From positions 1,860,496-1,924,495 of the forward strand of contig NZ_LMFY01000001.1 in NCBI RefSeq assembly GCF_001426995.1: a stretch of DNA of 64,000 nt. The letters run 5' to 3'. The DNA is from Microbacterium sp. Root553 (GTDB lineage Bacteria; Actinomycetota; Actinomycetes; Actinomycetales; Microbacteriaceae). Each line of letters opens with the position of its first letter. Position 1 is the stretch's first letter. Below are positions 53,586 to 62,006 of the stretch, one piece after another. The notes beneath the pieces are model-generated. The model had not been told where the DNA came from, did no database searches, and saw only the letters and a list, made by a program, of their open reading frames with translations. A program made the translations under genes and the position numbers.

Positions 53586-54614
53586 TCAGCCCGCGGGCTC
53601 GAGCTGCACCACGAGTCCTCGGTGGTCGCTGCCGGTGGCGTCGTCGATCACCACGGACCCGGTGGGCACCCAGTTCGGTGATGCCATCACGTGGTCGATG
53701 GGGGTGCTCAGCAGTGCCGGGAGCGAGCTCGGCCAGGTTCCGCTGTAGCCGTTCCCGGTGCGCGAGGCGGCATCCCTGCAGTACCCCATGTCGCCGCCGT
53801 CGACGCCGAGACCCGCCATGTGGTCGATCGTGGCGTTGAAATCGCCGGCGAGGATGAAGTCGCCCGTCGGGCACTGATCGGCGATCCAACGCAGATCGCT
53901 CTGCCACTGCGCCATGTCCTCCATGCGCGGTGCCACGGCATGCACGGCGACGATCGCCGGTCCTCCGGCGTTCGCGTCGACCGGCATCAGCACCACGCTG
54001 GGGACGGAGCCGGTGTTGTTCGAGCCGTCCTCCGACGACGGGATCACCGAGTACTCGCCGAGGTCGGGGGAGACGAGGACCGTGGTGTGCCACGACTTCG
54101 GACCGTCGACGACATCCGGCTGGAACTGCACGTGGTGCACCCACATCGGATGCCCCTGATCCCGCAGCGACACGGCGATCTGCTCGCCGACCTCCTCCGT
54201 GGTCTCGGGCAGGGCGACGATGTCGGCGCCGCGCTCGAGGATCTGCCCCGCCACCTCGTCGGCCGAGACCTCGTCGCCCGCGGTGTTCCAGGTGAGCACG
54301 CGGACGCTCGTGTCGGTCGCCGCCGGGAGCGTGTCGCCGCCGAATCCGCGCTGGAGCCCGATGAGTCCCGTCGCACCGGCGCCGATCAGTGCGATGATCA
54401 GCACGGACGCCGCGAAGCCGCGCAGCGGCCTGGCGAGCAGGAGCAGCAGAGCGACCACCGCGGCCACGAGGAAGGCCGCGAGCACGACGCCCCTGGCCGC
54501 GACGATCTGCGCGAACGGGTAGGTCTGCTCGAGGTGGAAGAACTGCGGCCACACCGCGATCGCCGTCGCGATCGCGAGCAGCACCGTGACGAGAATCCCC
54601 AGTAGTCGAAGCAT
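53586..54614 (-). CDS. Endonuclease/exonuclease/phosphatase-family membrane protein
   Basis: This 342-residue protein has three N-terminal membrane helices (about 3-20, 37-60 and 66-88) and an external EEP domain: VLTWNTAG, ALPETTEE, VHAVAPRM, FILAGDFNATIDHM, STPIDHVM and GSDHRGLVV, all catalytic marks present. The domain resembles sphingomyelinase/inositol phosphatase-like hydrolases, and its active site would face outside. The ATG at 54614 follows TAGGCT by 7 nt. Substrate unknown. Confidence 0.87.
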   Translation of the reverse strand: MLRLLGILVTVLLAIATAIAVWPQFFHLEQTYPFAQIVAARGVVLAAFLVAAVVALLLLLARPLRGFAASVLIIALIGAGATGLIGLQRGFGGDTLPAATDTSVRVLTWNTAGDEVSADEVAGQILERGADIVALPETTEEVGEQIAVSLRDQGHPMWVHHVQFQPDVVDGPKSWHTTVLVSPDLGEYSVIPSSEDGSNNTGSVPSVVLMPVDANAGGPAIVAVHAVAPRMEDMAQWQSDLRWIADQCPTGDFILAGDFNATIDHMAGLGVDGGDMGYCRDAASRTGNGYSGTWPSSLPALLSTPIDHVMASPNWVPTGSVVIDDATGSDHRGLVVQLEPAG

Positions 54615-54621
54615 CCGCTCC

Positions 54622-54627
54622 AGCCTA
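54622..54627 (-). promoter_or_regulatory. -10 hexamer TAGGCT for the EEP-family gene
   Basis: TAGGCT-N7-ATG on the minus strand; leaderless layout. Confidence 0.5.
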
Positions 54628-54690
54628 GAAGGCGTCGCTGTGAAGACCCTGCCGCGGTGAGCACGGAGCCCCGGGCCGCGCTGTCGTCGG

Positions 54691-54696
54691 TACGCT
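54691..54696 (+). promoter_or_regulatory. -10 hexamer TACGCT for the PHP gene
   Basis: TACGCT-N6-ATG on the plus strand. The intervening CGGAGG touches the ATG, too close for a Shine-Dalgarno, so a leaderless start is favoured. Confidence 0.5.
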
Positions 54697-54702
54697 CGGA
54701 GG

Positions 54703-55578
54703 ATGGCTCTCGCTCGTTCCGCCCGCTTCGCCGGTCCCGCCGACCTGCACATGCATTCCAACCACTCCGACGGCACGGAACCGCCGGCGGAGGTGGTGCG
54801 CCAGGCGCAGCGATTCGGCGTGCGGACGATGGCGCTGACCGACCACGACCGCACCACCGGGTGGGACGAGGCCGCCGCGGCGACGGCCGAGCTGGGCATG
54901 ACGTTCATCCCCGGCATGGAACTCTCCGCGAAGCACGAATGGCGCAGCGTGCATGTGCTCGGCTACCTGTTCGATCCGCTCGATCCGGCTCTGCGGGCCG
55001 AGACCGATCGGATCCGCGACGACCGCATCGGGCGCGCGGAGCGCATCGTCCGCAGCATCGGGCGCGACTACGACCTCGACTGGGACGATGTCCTCGCCCA
55101 GACGACGCGGGATGCCACCGTCGGCCGGCCGCACATCGCCGATGCGCTCGTCGCCCGCGGGATCGTCAAGGACCGCACAGAGGCGTTCGACGGCATCCTG
55201 CATCCGCGTGAGGGATACTACGAGCCGCACTACGCCCCCGATCCGCTGACCGCGGTGCGGCTGATCACGGATGCCGGGGGAGTCGCGATCATCGCGCACC
55301 CCGTCACCGTCGGACGCGACCGCATGATGCCGGTGTCGTTCCTCGAGACGCTGATCGCCGCGGGCCTCGGCGGATTCGAGATCGACCACCGCGAGAACAC
55401 CGAAGCCGGCAAGAGGACGCTGCGCGCGGTCGTCGCCGCGCACGACCTGATCGTCACCGGCTCCAGCGACTACCACGGCACCGGCAAGCCGAACCTCCCG
55501 GGCGAGAACACGACAGCGGATGCCATGGTGGAGCGGTTGATCGAGCGGGCCTCCGGGTCGTCGCCGCGGTATCCCTGA
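54703..55578 (+). CDS. PHP-domain phosphoesterase
   Basis: This 291-residue metal-dependent phosphoesterase has the PHP metal motifs DLHMHSNHSDG near 15, LTDHD near 45, GMELS near 71, IIAHPVT near 196 and SSDYHG near 253. It is similar to actinobacterial 3',5'-nucleoside bisphosphate phosphatases and RNase AM-like enzymes (nucleotide or RNA end removal), an assignment based on fold only. A hairpin terminator follows. Confidence 0.88.
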   Translation: MALARSARFAGPADLHMHSNHSDGTEPPAEVVRQAQRFGVRTMALTDHDRTTGWDEAAAATAELGMTFIPGMELSAKHEWRSVHVLGYLFDPLDPALRAETDRIRDDRIGRAERIVRSIGRDYDLDWDDVLAQTTRDATVGRPHIADALVARGIVKDRTEAFDGILHPREGYYEPHYAPDPLTAVRLITDAGGVAIIAHPVTVGRDRMMPVSFLETLIAAGLGGFEIDHRENTEAGKRTLRAVVAAHDLIVTGSSDYHGTGKPNLPGENTTADAMVERLIERASGSSPRYP

Positions 55579-55589
55579 GGGGACGACGA

Positions 55590-55623
55590 AGGGGCGGATG
55601 CCGCGTCTGCGACATCCGCCCCT
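55590..55623. terminator. Hairpin between convergent PHP and helicase genes
   Basis: AGGGGCGGATG (55590-55600) pairs exactly with CATCCGCCCCT (55613-55623), with a 12-nt loop. It lies between two gene ends and may work in both directions. Confidence 0.8.
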
Positions 55624-55647
55624 CTCATCGATCCGTCGGAGTGGCGC

Positions 55648-57171
55648 TCAGGCGCCGACGACCGGAGCTGCTCCCGCGCCGCCCGAGCCGCCGCGGCGGC
55701 GGCGACGGCGACGAGCCGGAGCAGGCTTTCCGTCGTGGTGCTCCTTGCCGGCGCCGTCGTGCGTTCCGGCGCCCTCGGCGCTGCGGTCGGCCGACGAGTC
55801 GGACGGCGAATCCGCCGAGGTCGACGTCTCCGCGCCCTCCGCGAACGTGGAGCCCACCGGGTTCGCGCCGCCGCGGCGACGCCGACGACGGCGGGTTCCG
55901 CCCTCGTCCGTGCCCTCTGCGGCTACGACGGCGGCGCGCTCGGGGCGCGGCGACCGCTCGGTCTTCACCGACGGCGTCTTGGGCGCGGACACGAGGCGGC
56001 CCTTGGTGCCCGCCGGGATGTTCAGCTCCTCGAACAGGTGCGGGCTCGACGAGTACGTCTCGACCGGCTCAGGCTGACCGAACTCGAGGGCGCGGTTGAT
56101 CAGCGCCCACTTGTGCAGGTCCTCCCAGTCGACGAAGGTCACCGCGATGCCGGTCTTGCCGGCGCGGCCGGTCCGGCCGGCGCGGTGCAGGTACGTCTTG
56201 TCCTCGTCGGGGATCGTGTGATTGATGACGTGGGTCACGTCGTCGACGTCGATACCGCGGGCCGCGACATCGGTCGCGACGAGCACGTCGCGCTTGCCGG
56301 CCTTGAACGCGGCCATCGAGCGCTCGCGCTGATCCTGACCCATGTCCCCGTGCACGCCGCCGACGTTGAAGCCGCGGTCGCCGAGCTCGTCGACGAGGCG
56401 CTGCGCCGCACGCTTCGTGCGGGTGAAGATCACGGTCTTGCCGCGACCTTCCGCCTGCAGGATGCGGGCGATGATCTCATCCTTGTCGAGCGAGTGCGCG
56501 CGGTAGACGAGGTGCTTGATGTTGGCCTGCGTGAGCCCCTCGTCGGGGTCGTTCGCGCGGATGTGGATCGGGTTCGTCATGAACCGGCGCGCGAGCGCCA
56601 CGATCGGTCCGGGCATGGTCGCCGAGAACAGCTGGGTGTGACGCACCGCGGGGACCTTCTGGAAGATCTTCTCGATGTCGGCGAGGAAGCCGAGGTCGAG
56701 CATCTTGTCGGCCTCGTCGAGAACGACCTCGGTCGCGTTCGAGAGGTCGAGCAGTCGCTGACCCGCGAGGTCGATGAGTCGACCGGGGGTGCCGACGACG
56801 ATCTGCGCTCCGGCCTTGAGCTGGTCGACCTGGCCCTCGTAGGCCTTGCCGCCGTAGATGGCGACGACGCTGGTCGAGCGGTTGCTGGTCAGCAGGTCGA
56901 TGTCCTCGTACACCTGCACCGCGAGTTCACGGGTCGGCACCACGATGAGGGCCTTGACGCCGTGCTCGGGGTTCAGCCCCAGTCGCTGGACGACGGGGAT
57001 GCCGAAACCGAAGGTCTTGCCGGTTCCGGTCTTTGCCTGGCCGATGATGTCCTGGCCGGGAAGGCCGAGGGGGATGGTCTGCTCCTGGATCGGGAAGGCG
57101 TCGACGATGCCCTTGGCGGCGAGTGCGTCGACGATGTCCGGATCGATTCCGAGATCAGCGAAGGTAGTCAA
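55648..57171 (-). CDS. DEAD-box RNA helicase with TTG start
   Basis: This 507-residue RNA helicase has AKTGTGKTFGFG near 46 (motif I), VLDEADKMLDLGF (II), SATMPG (III), VATDVAARGIDV and HRAGRTGRAG. The C-terminal 110 residues are disordered, with basic runs (RRRRRRGG and [15 protein letters not shown]). The start is a TTG at 57171: an in-frame TGA lies two codons upstream, and the family N-terminus MTTFADLGIDPD fits exactly. No Shine-Dalgarno is visible, and an 11-codon uORF ends 3 nt before it. Confidence 0.92.
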   Translation of the reverse strand: MTTFADLGIDPDIVDALAAKGIVDAFPIQEQTIPLGLPGQDIIGQAKTGTGKTFGFGIPVVQRLGLNPEHGVKALIVVPTRELAVQVYEDIDLLTSNRSTSVVAIYGGKAYEGQVDQLKAGAQIVVGTPGRLIDLAGQRLLDLSNATEVVLDEADKMLDLGFLADIEKIFQKVPAVRHTQLFSATMPGPIVALARRFMTNPIHIRANDPDEGLTQANIKHLVYRAHSLDKDEIIARILQAEGRGKTVIFTRTKRAAQRLVDELGDRGFNVGGVHGDMGQDQRERSMAAFKAGKRDVLVATDVAARGIDVDDVTHVINHTIPDEDKTYLHRAGRTGRAGKTGIAVTFVDWEDLHKWALINRALEFGQPEPVETYSSSPHLFEELNIPAGTKGRLVSAPKTPSVKTERSPRPERAAVVAAEGTDEGGTRRRRRRRGGANPVGSTFAEGAETSTSADSPSDSSADRSAEGAGTHDGAGKEHHDGKPAPARRRRRRRGGSGGAGAAPVVGA

Positions 57172-57174
57172 TGT

Positions 57175-57210
57175 TCAGATGCCTGTCCGGCGACCTGCGA
57201 AGATCGCCAT
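57175..57210 (-). CDS. Possible 11-codon leader peptide (uORF) before the helicase
   Basis: On the minus strand, ATG at 57210 opens MAIFAGRRTGI and stops at TGA 57175-57177, three bases before the helicase TTG. Its coding is unproven. Its position suggests that ribosomes ending here could reinitiate at the TTG, which lacks a Shine-Dalgarno. Confidence 0.3.
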   Translation of the reverse strand: MAIFAGRRTGI

Positions 57211-57277
57211 GTTCACGGATCCACGCCGTCTCTTGTGCCACAGGCGCGGGCCCCGCTCCGACGGCGGGGACAACGAC

Positions 57278-57283
57278 AGCCTA
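57278..57283 (-). promoter_or_regulatory. -10 hexamer TAGGCT for the second helicase
   Basis: TAGGCT on the minus strand lies about 107 nt before the TTG start, predicting a 100-nt leader that contains the small uORF. Confidence 0.4.
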
Positions 57284-57324
57284 CCCGAGGGGGTCGCCCG
57301 GACAGGAAGTGCGCGTCGTCCGAG

Positions 57325-57330
57325 TAATGT
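57325..57330 (+). promoter_or_regulatory. -10 hexamer TAATGT for the ferritin-like gene
   Basis: TAATGT-N7-GTG (57338); leaderless layout, which favours the first of two adjacent GTG codons as the start. Confidence 0.5.
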
Positions 57331-57337
57331 GAAGCCC

Positions 57338-58051
57338 GTGGTGAACTGGTTCTGGAGGCGTAGGGCGCCCCGACGCACGATGACGTTGCGCAGTCGCGGT
57401 GATCAGGGCGCGGCGACCCGCGTCGACTTCGCCGAGCTCGCCCCCGAGCTGCCGCGATTCCTCGGGCAGGCCGCCTATCTGCAGCTCGGCTACTTCGAGA
57501 CGCTCACCCGGTTGATCAGAGCGACCCCCGAGCTGAGCGAGAAGGAGTCCCTCTCCCGAGCGGCGGGCGCCGCCCTGACCAAGCACCGGGCCATCGTCGA
57601 CCTCATCGCCGCGCGCGGCGACGACCCGACGCAGCTCATGCTGCCGTTCCGCGAGAACCTCGACGCGTTCCGACGCAAGACGATCGGCGCACGGCCGCGC
57701 GAGACGCTCCTGGCCGTCTACATCACGGCGGGGATGCTCGACGACTTCTACTTCGCACTCGCCTCGAGCTACGGCGAGACGGGAGAGCGGGTCGCCGCGA
57801 TCCTCGGCGAGGACGACGCCAGGCACGAGATCGTCGCGATCATCCAGGAGACGATCGACGGAGACGGGGAATGGCGCTCGCTGCTGTCGATGTGGGCGCG
57901 CCGCCTGGTCGGCGACACGATCCTCGTGTGCCGGTCGGCTCTGCGTCAGCCCGAGCTCGCGGCGATGAGCGAGGACAGGGTCGAACTGGTCTACACCGAG
58001 CTCATGGGTGCTCACGCCCGGCGGATGGACGCGATGGGACTCGCGTCCTGA
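57338..58051 (+). CDS. Ferritin-like fold protein (MiaE-like family)
   Basis: This 237-residue protein is mostly helical: a four-helix ferritin-like bundle with Glu and His pairs (LGYFETLTRLI, EKESLSRAAGAALTKHRAIVDLI, EDDARHEIVAII) that could bind two metals. It resembles an actinobacterial family loosely related to the tRNA hydroxylase MiaE; the substrate is not known. GTG 57338 is supported by TAATGT 7 nt upstream; GTG 57341 is the alternative. It is divergent from the helicase gene, as in mycobacteria, where rhlE and a ferritin-like gene are also neighbours. Confidence 0.82.
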   Translation: MVNWFWRRRAPRRTMTLRSRGDQGAATRVDFAELAPELPRFLGQAAYLQLGYFETLTRLIRATPELSEKESLSRAAGAALTKHRAIVDLIAARGDDPTQLMLPFRENLDAFRRKTIGARPRETLLAVYITAGMLDDFYFALASSYGETGERVAAILGEDDARHEIVAIIQETIDGDGEWRSLLSMWARRLVGDTILVCRSALRQPELAAMSEDRVELVYTELMGAHARRMDAMGLAS

Positions 58052-58082
58052 TCGACTCCCGGGCTGGGCGGTCGCGCCGGGA

Positions 58083-58370
58083 TCAGATGCCGAGGGCGGC
58101 CTTGTTCTCGGCATCCGCTCGGGTGCGCGCCGCGACGATGGCGATCGTCAGCGCCGCGGCGACCACGACGGAGCCGAGCACGCTCGCGACCCACAGCCAG
58201 AGGTTGTCCTCGCCGACGCCGAGCCACTGCAGCCCGGTGTAGACGACAGCGGACAGAGCCGTGGCGATCGCCGGGGTCAGGGCGACTCCTCGGAGCTCCC
58301 GCCCGCCGATCAGGAAATGGGCGGCGACGCCGAGGACGCACGCCCCGATGAGCGCGAGCAGGATGTACAT
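58083..58370 (-). CDS. Small membrane protein, three helices
   Basis: This 95-residue protein begins MYILLALIGACVLGVAAHFL and has three hydrophobic segments (about 2-20, 32-50 and 60-82) and a short charged tail. I do not recognise a named family. It lies 7 nt after DUF3107 on the same strand, so they are probably one transcript. Confidence 0.7.
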   Translation of the reverse strand: MYILLALIGACVLGVAAHFLIGGRELRGVALTPAIATALSAVVYTGLQWLGVGEDNLWLWVASVLGSVVVAAALTIAIVAARTRADAENKAALGI

Positions 58371-58377
58371 CGCGGTG

Positions 58378-58602
58378 TCAGGCGAAGAAGCCGACGCGAC
58401 GGGACTCCTCGGTGCCGAGCTCGATGTAGGCGAGGTTCGCGGTCGGGACCAGGTACGAGTTGCCCTTGACGTCGGAGAAGCTCAGGTGGGCCGTGTTCTG
58501 CTCGAGAGCGGAGGAGACCTGGCTGCGGACCTCGTCCGCGCTCGAGGCGGTCTCGAAGCTGAGCTCGCGGCCGGTGTTGGTGATGCCGATGCGGATTTCC
58601 AC
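58378..58602 (-). CDS. DUF3107 small conserved actinobacterial protein
   Basis: This 74-residue soluble protein begins (GTG) VEIRIGITNTGRELSFE and contains LSFSDVKGNSYLVP and ANLAYIELG, the DUF3107 pattern (mycobacterial TB9.4-like). The function is unknown. The GTG at 58602 has AGGAG 5 nt upstream, making it one of the few minus-strand genes here with a clear ribosome site. Homologues adjoin rhlE-like and AdnAB genes in mycobacteria too. Confidence 0.88.
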   Translation of the reverse strand: MEIRIGITNTGRELSFETASSADEVRSQVSSALEQNTAHLSFSDVKGNSYLVPTANLAYIELGTEESRRVGFFA

Positions 58603-58774
58603 GCGTACTCCTGTTTTCCAGTCGACGATGCTGCGGTCGAGTCGACCACGGAGGTCGACGACTGCGCCCAACTCTACCGGGCGCTGACCGGCGGGGATCC
58701 TCCGCACGCCCGGTTTCGCCCTGAGCGCACAGGGGTGCCGGATCGCCGGAGCCGACGATGTCGCCGGGCCCCAG

Positions 58775-58780
58775 TAGCGT
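58775..58780 (+). promoter_or_regulatory. -10 hexamer TAGCGT for adnA
   Basis: TAGCGT-N7-ATG (58788). GGAGGA ends 1 nt before the ATG, too close to act as a ribosome site, so a leaderless start is favoured. Confidence 0.5.
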
Positions 58781-58787
58781 GGAGGAC

Positions 58788-61700
58788 ATGACAGAGGATG
58801 CCGCGCAGAACGCCGTGATCGGCGCCGATGCGACGGCATCCGCAGTCGTCATCGGTGCGCCGGGCACGGGCAAGACCCGCGCGCTCACCGAGCGCGTGGT
58901 GCGGCTCCTCGACACGGTCGGGATGCGTCCCGAGCAGGTTCTTGTGCTCACGCCCAGCAGACAGGCCGCCACCGCGCTGCGCGACCGGATCGGTGTGCGC
59001 ATCGCCCAGGCCACCCCCGGACCGCTGGCCCGGTCGCTCGGCTCCTTCGCCTTCCAGATCGTGCGCGGAGCGATGGTCCGCGCCGGAGCGGAGCCGCCGG
59101 CGCTGCTGACCGGTGCCGATCAGGACCGGCTGATCTCCGAGCTGCTCGCGGGCGACACCGAAGACGCGCACATCGACTGGCCCGAGGCCCTGAGTCCCTC
59201 CGTCCGGGCATCGAAGGGATTCCGTTCGGAGCTGCGGGCGTTCATCGACGCCTGCGTCGAGCTCGGCGCCCGGCCCGCCGAACTGCGGGCGACGGGCGAT
59301 CCGGTCTGGACGGCGGCCGCCGACTTCCTCGTCGAGTACCGGGCGGTGCTCGACATGGCGCGCGCCTCCCATCGCGACGCGGCCGATCTTCTCGCCGAGG
59401 CCAGCACGATCCTGCAGACCGCCGACGCGGCGGCTCTCGGACCGCTCTCCGACCTGGCCGTGGTGCTGATCGACGACGCTCAGGAGCTCACGCGCGGGGG
59501 CGTGGCCGTCGTGCAGGCCCTGCGGCGACGCGGGATCGCGGTGTTCGCCTTCGGCGACCCCGACATCTCCTCGGGTGCGTTCCGCGGCGCGAGTCCCGAG
59601 CTCTTCGCCGACCTCGCCGCGGAACTCGGCGCGGTGCACGTGCTCGACGACCCCCACCGTCAGGAGCCCGCACTCACCGCGCTCACGCGCACGGTCACCC
59701 AGGCGATCGGCGTCTCGGGGCGCGTCGAGCACCGCCGAGCGCCGCTGCCGCCGGATGCGACGGAGACGCCCGCCACGGTCGCGACATTCGTGGCTCCCTC
59801 TCCCTACGAGGAGCTCGACCGCATCGCGGGGGTCATGCGCGGATGGCATCTGAGCGACGACGTGCCCTGGGACCGGATGGCGGTGATCGCCCACGACACC
59901 CGCCAGGTGAGCGAGCTCGAGGCCGAGCTCGCCGCACGGGAGATCCCGACCAGGGCGGCGGGGGTGCAGCGACCGCTCGGCAGCGAGTCGGTCGTGCGCG
60001 ACATCGTGGGGGTCGTCCGCCTGGCGCTCATTCCTCCCGACGAGCGCACCGCGCAGGACTGGGAGGAGGCACTGCGCACGCCGTTCGGCGGGATGGACGC
60101 GATCGGGCTCCGGCGGCTGCGCGCGCGGCTGCGGCATCTCGAGCTCGGGCACGGCGGGTCCACTCCGGCGCGCGAACTGCTGGTGCAGGCGCTGACGGCA
60201 CCGGCGCACCTCGAGCTGATCGACGCCCAGGAGTCCCGCACGGCGGCGCGCTTCGCGCAGACCGTCGCCGAGGTGTCGGCGGGGGCCGCGGCGGGCGAGA
60301 CGATCCACGACCTGCTCTGGCGGGTCTGGGACGCCGCACGCGCGGTCGACGGGCGGAAGCTGCAGATCGCCTGGCGCGAGATGTCGCTGCAGGCGAGCGG
60401 TGCCGAGACCGCACGCGCCCTCGACGCGCTCGTCGCCCTGTTCGGCGCCGCCAAGCGCTTCGTCGAGCGCACCCCGAACGAGAGGGCGGAGGTGTTCGTG
60501 CGCGACGTGCTCGACAGCGAGGTCCCCGAGGACTCCCTCTCGAGCCCCGACCGGCCGGGCAGGGTGACCCTGCTCACGCCCGCCACGGCGCTCGGCACCG
60601 AATACGACGCCGTCGTGGTCGCCGGGGTGCAGGACGGCATCTGGCCGAACGTGCGTCTGCGGGGCGGACTGCTGCAGACCTGGCGTCTGGCGGATGCGCT
60701 CATCGCGGCGAGGACCGGGACGGCGGAGCACGCGCCGGGTGCCCTCGACCGCCGCCGCACCGCACTCCACGACGAGCTGCGACTCTTCGTGCGCGCCATC
60801 TCGCGGGCGCAGCGGCGGCTCCTCATCACCGCGGTCGACGACGACGATCTGACGCCCAGCCCGTTCTTCGCCTTCCTCCCGCCACCCGAGCCCCCGGGCC
60901 TGCACGCCTCCGCCGAGCATCCGCTTACCCTGCGCGGACTCGTCGCCCGTCACCGACGAGTGCTGACCTCCTCCGCGTCGGCGGCGGATCGACGCGAGGC
61001 CGCAGGTCAGCTCGCCGTGCTGGCGAGGGAGGGCGTCCCCGGAGCGGACCCGGCCGACTGGTACGGCATCGCGGCGCCGTCGACGGTCAGCGCGCTGCGA
61101 GACCTCGCGACGGAGGGCGCCCGCGTGTCGCCGTCGAGGATGGAGTCGTACGAGGAGTGCGGTCTGAACTGGGCGGTCTCCGCGCTGGGCGGCGACACGG
61201 TGATGCCTCCGACCGCGGGCATCGGCACGATCATCCACGAGGCGATGGAGAAGGTGCCCGACGGTGACCTCGAGCGGATGCGGGAGGTCGTGGCCGAGCA
61301 CTGGCCGGAGCTCGACTTCGAGACCGCGTGGATCGGACGCAAGGAGCGCCGACGTGCCGACATCCTCGTCGATCGCCTACACACCTATCTCGGTGATGTG
61401 CGCCGCGACGGCGGCCGGGAGCTCGCCAGCGAGGTGGAGTTCCGGTTCGCGGTCGACGTCGCCGGCGACACCGACGCCCCGCCGGGCGTGCACCCCGTCG
61501 ACGAAGACGCCGCGAACCGGGCCGTCATCCACGGCTACATCGACCGTGTCGAGCTGTACCCGCCGGGGGCGGGTGATCATCCTCATGCGCGAGGTCAGAA
61601 GTGGCAGCCCATCGAGGGCGACGCGGGTCGCGAGCGGGTGGTCGTCGTCGATCTCAAGACCGGGCGAAGCGATCCCGAGTCAGACCCTGCCGTGACCGAG

Positions 61701-62006
61701 CACGCGCAGCTCGCGGCGTATCAGGTCGCCGTGCAGCAGGGACTCATCGAGGGCGCGCCCGCAGATGCGCTCGCGGGGGCCCGCCTCGTGATCGTCTCGA
61801 AGACGCTGGCGAAGAGCGACTACCGGGTGGCTCACCAGCACACCCTGGGCGATGAGGCCAGAGAAGCGTTCCTCCGGCGCGTCGGCGAGGCGGCGAGGGG
61901 GATGTCGGCGTCGAGCTTCACCGCGCAGGTCGAGTCGCACTGCGCCGACACGCAGCGTCGGGTGAATCCGTGCCGCATCCATACGGTGCCGGCGGTGAGC
62001 TCGTGA
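58788..62006 (+). CDS. adnA: AdnA: helicase-nuclease subunit with degenerate motor
   Basis: This 1072-residue subunit of the AdnAB end-resection machine has an N-terminal UvrD-type domain (GAPGTGKT at 23-30) and a C-terminal RecB-like nuclease (GYIDRVEL, VVDLKTGRSD, EHAQLAAYQ), whose Asp-Asp-Lys and Gln-Tyr catalytic marks are present. The motor looks weak: motif II reads VLIDDAQEL rather than DExQDT, and motif III is FGDPDISSGAFRG without the usual Gln. This agrees with mycobacterial AdnA, whose motor is dispensable. The C-terminal end has Cys in SHCADT and NPCRIH. ATG 58788 is chosen; ATG 58758 is possible. It overlaps adnB as GTGA. Confidence 0.88.
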   Translation: MTEDAAQNAVIGADATASAVVIGAPGTGKTRALTERVVRLLDTVGMRPEQVLVLTPSRQAATALRDRIGVRIAQATPGPLARSLGSFAFQIVRGAMVRAGAEPPALLTGADQDRLISELLAGDTEDAHIDWPEALSPSVRASKGFRSELRAFIDACVELGARPAELRATGDPVWTAAADFLVEYRAVLDMARASHRDAADLLAEASTILQTADAAALGPLSDLAVVLIDDAQELTRGGVAVVQALRRRGIAVFAFGDPDISSGAFRGASPELFADLAAELGAVHVLDDPHRQEPALTALTRTVTQAIGVSGRVEHRRAPLPPDATETPATVATFVAPSPYEELDRIAGVMRGWHLSDDVPWDRMAVIAHDTRQVSELEAELAAREIPTRAAGVQRPLGSESVVRDIVGVVRLALIPPDERTAQDWEEALRTPFGGMDAIGLRRLRARLRHLELGHGGSTPARELLVQALTAPAHLELIDAQESRTAARFAQTVAEVSAGAAAGETIHDLLWRVWDAARAVDGRKLQIAWREMSLQASGAETARALDALVALFGAAKRFVERTPNERAEVFVRDVLDSEVPEDSLSSPDRPGRVTLLTPATALGTEYDAVVVAGVQDGIWPNVRLRGGLLQTWRLADALIAARTGTAEHAPGALDRRRTALHDELRLFVRAISRAQRRLLITAVDDDDLTPSPFFAFLPPPEPPGLHASAEHPLTLRGLVARHRRVLTSSASAADRREAAGQLAVLAREGVPGADPADWYGIAAPSTVSALRDLATEGARVSPSRMESYEECGLNWAVSALGGDTVMPPTAGIGTIIHEAMEKVPDGDLERMREVVAEHWPELDFETAWIGRKERRRADILVDRLHTYLGDVRRDGGRELASEVEFRFAVDVAGDTDAPPGVHPVDEDAANRAVIHGYIDRVELYPPGAGDHPHARGQKWQPIEGDAGRERVVVVDLKTGRSDPESDPAVTEHAQLAAYQVAVQQGLIEGAPADALAGARLVIVSKTLAKSDYRVAHQHTLGDEAREAFLRRVGEAARGMSASSFTAQVESHCADTQRRVNPCRIHTVPAVSS

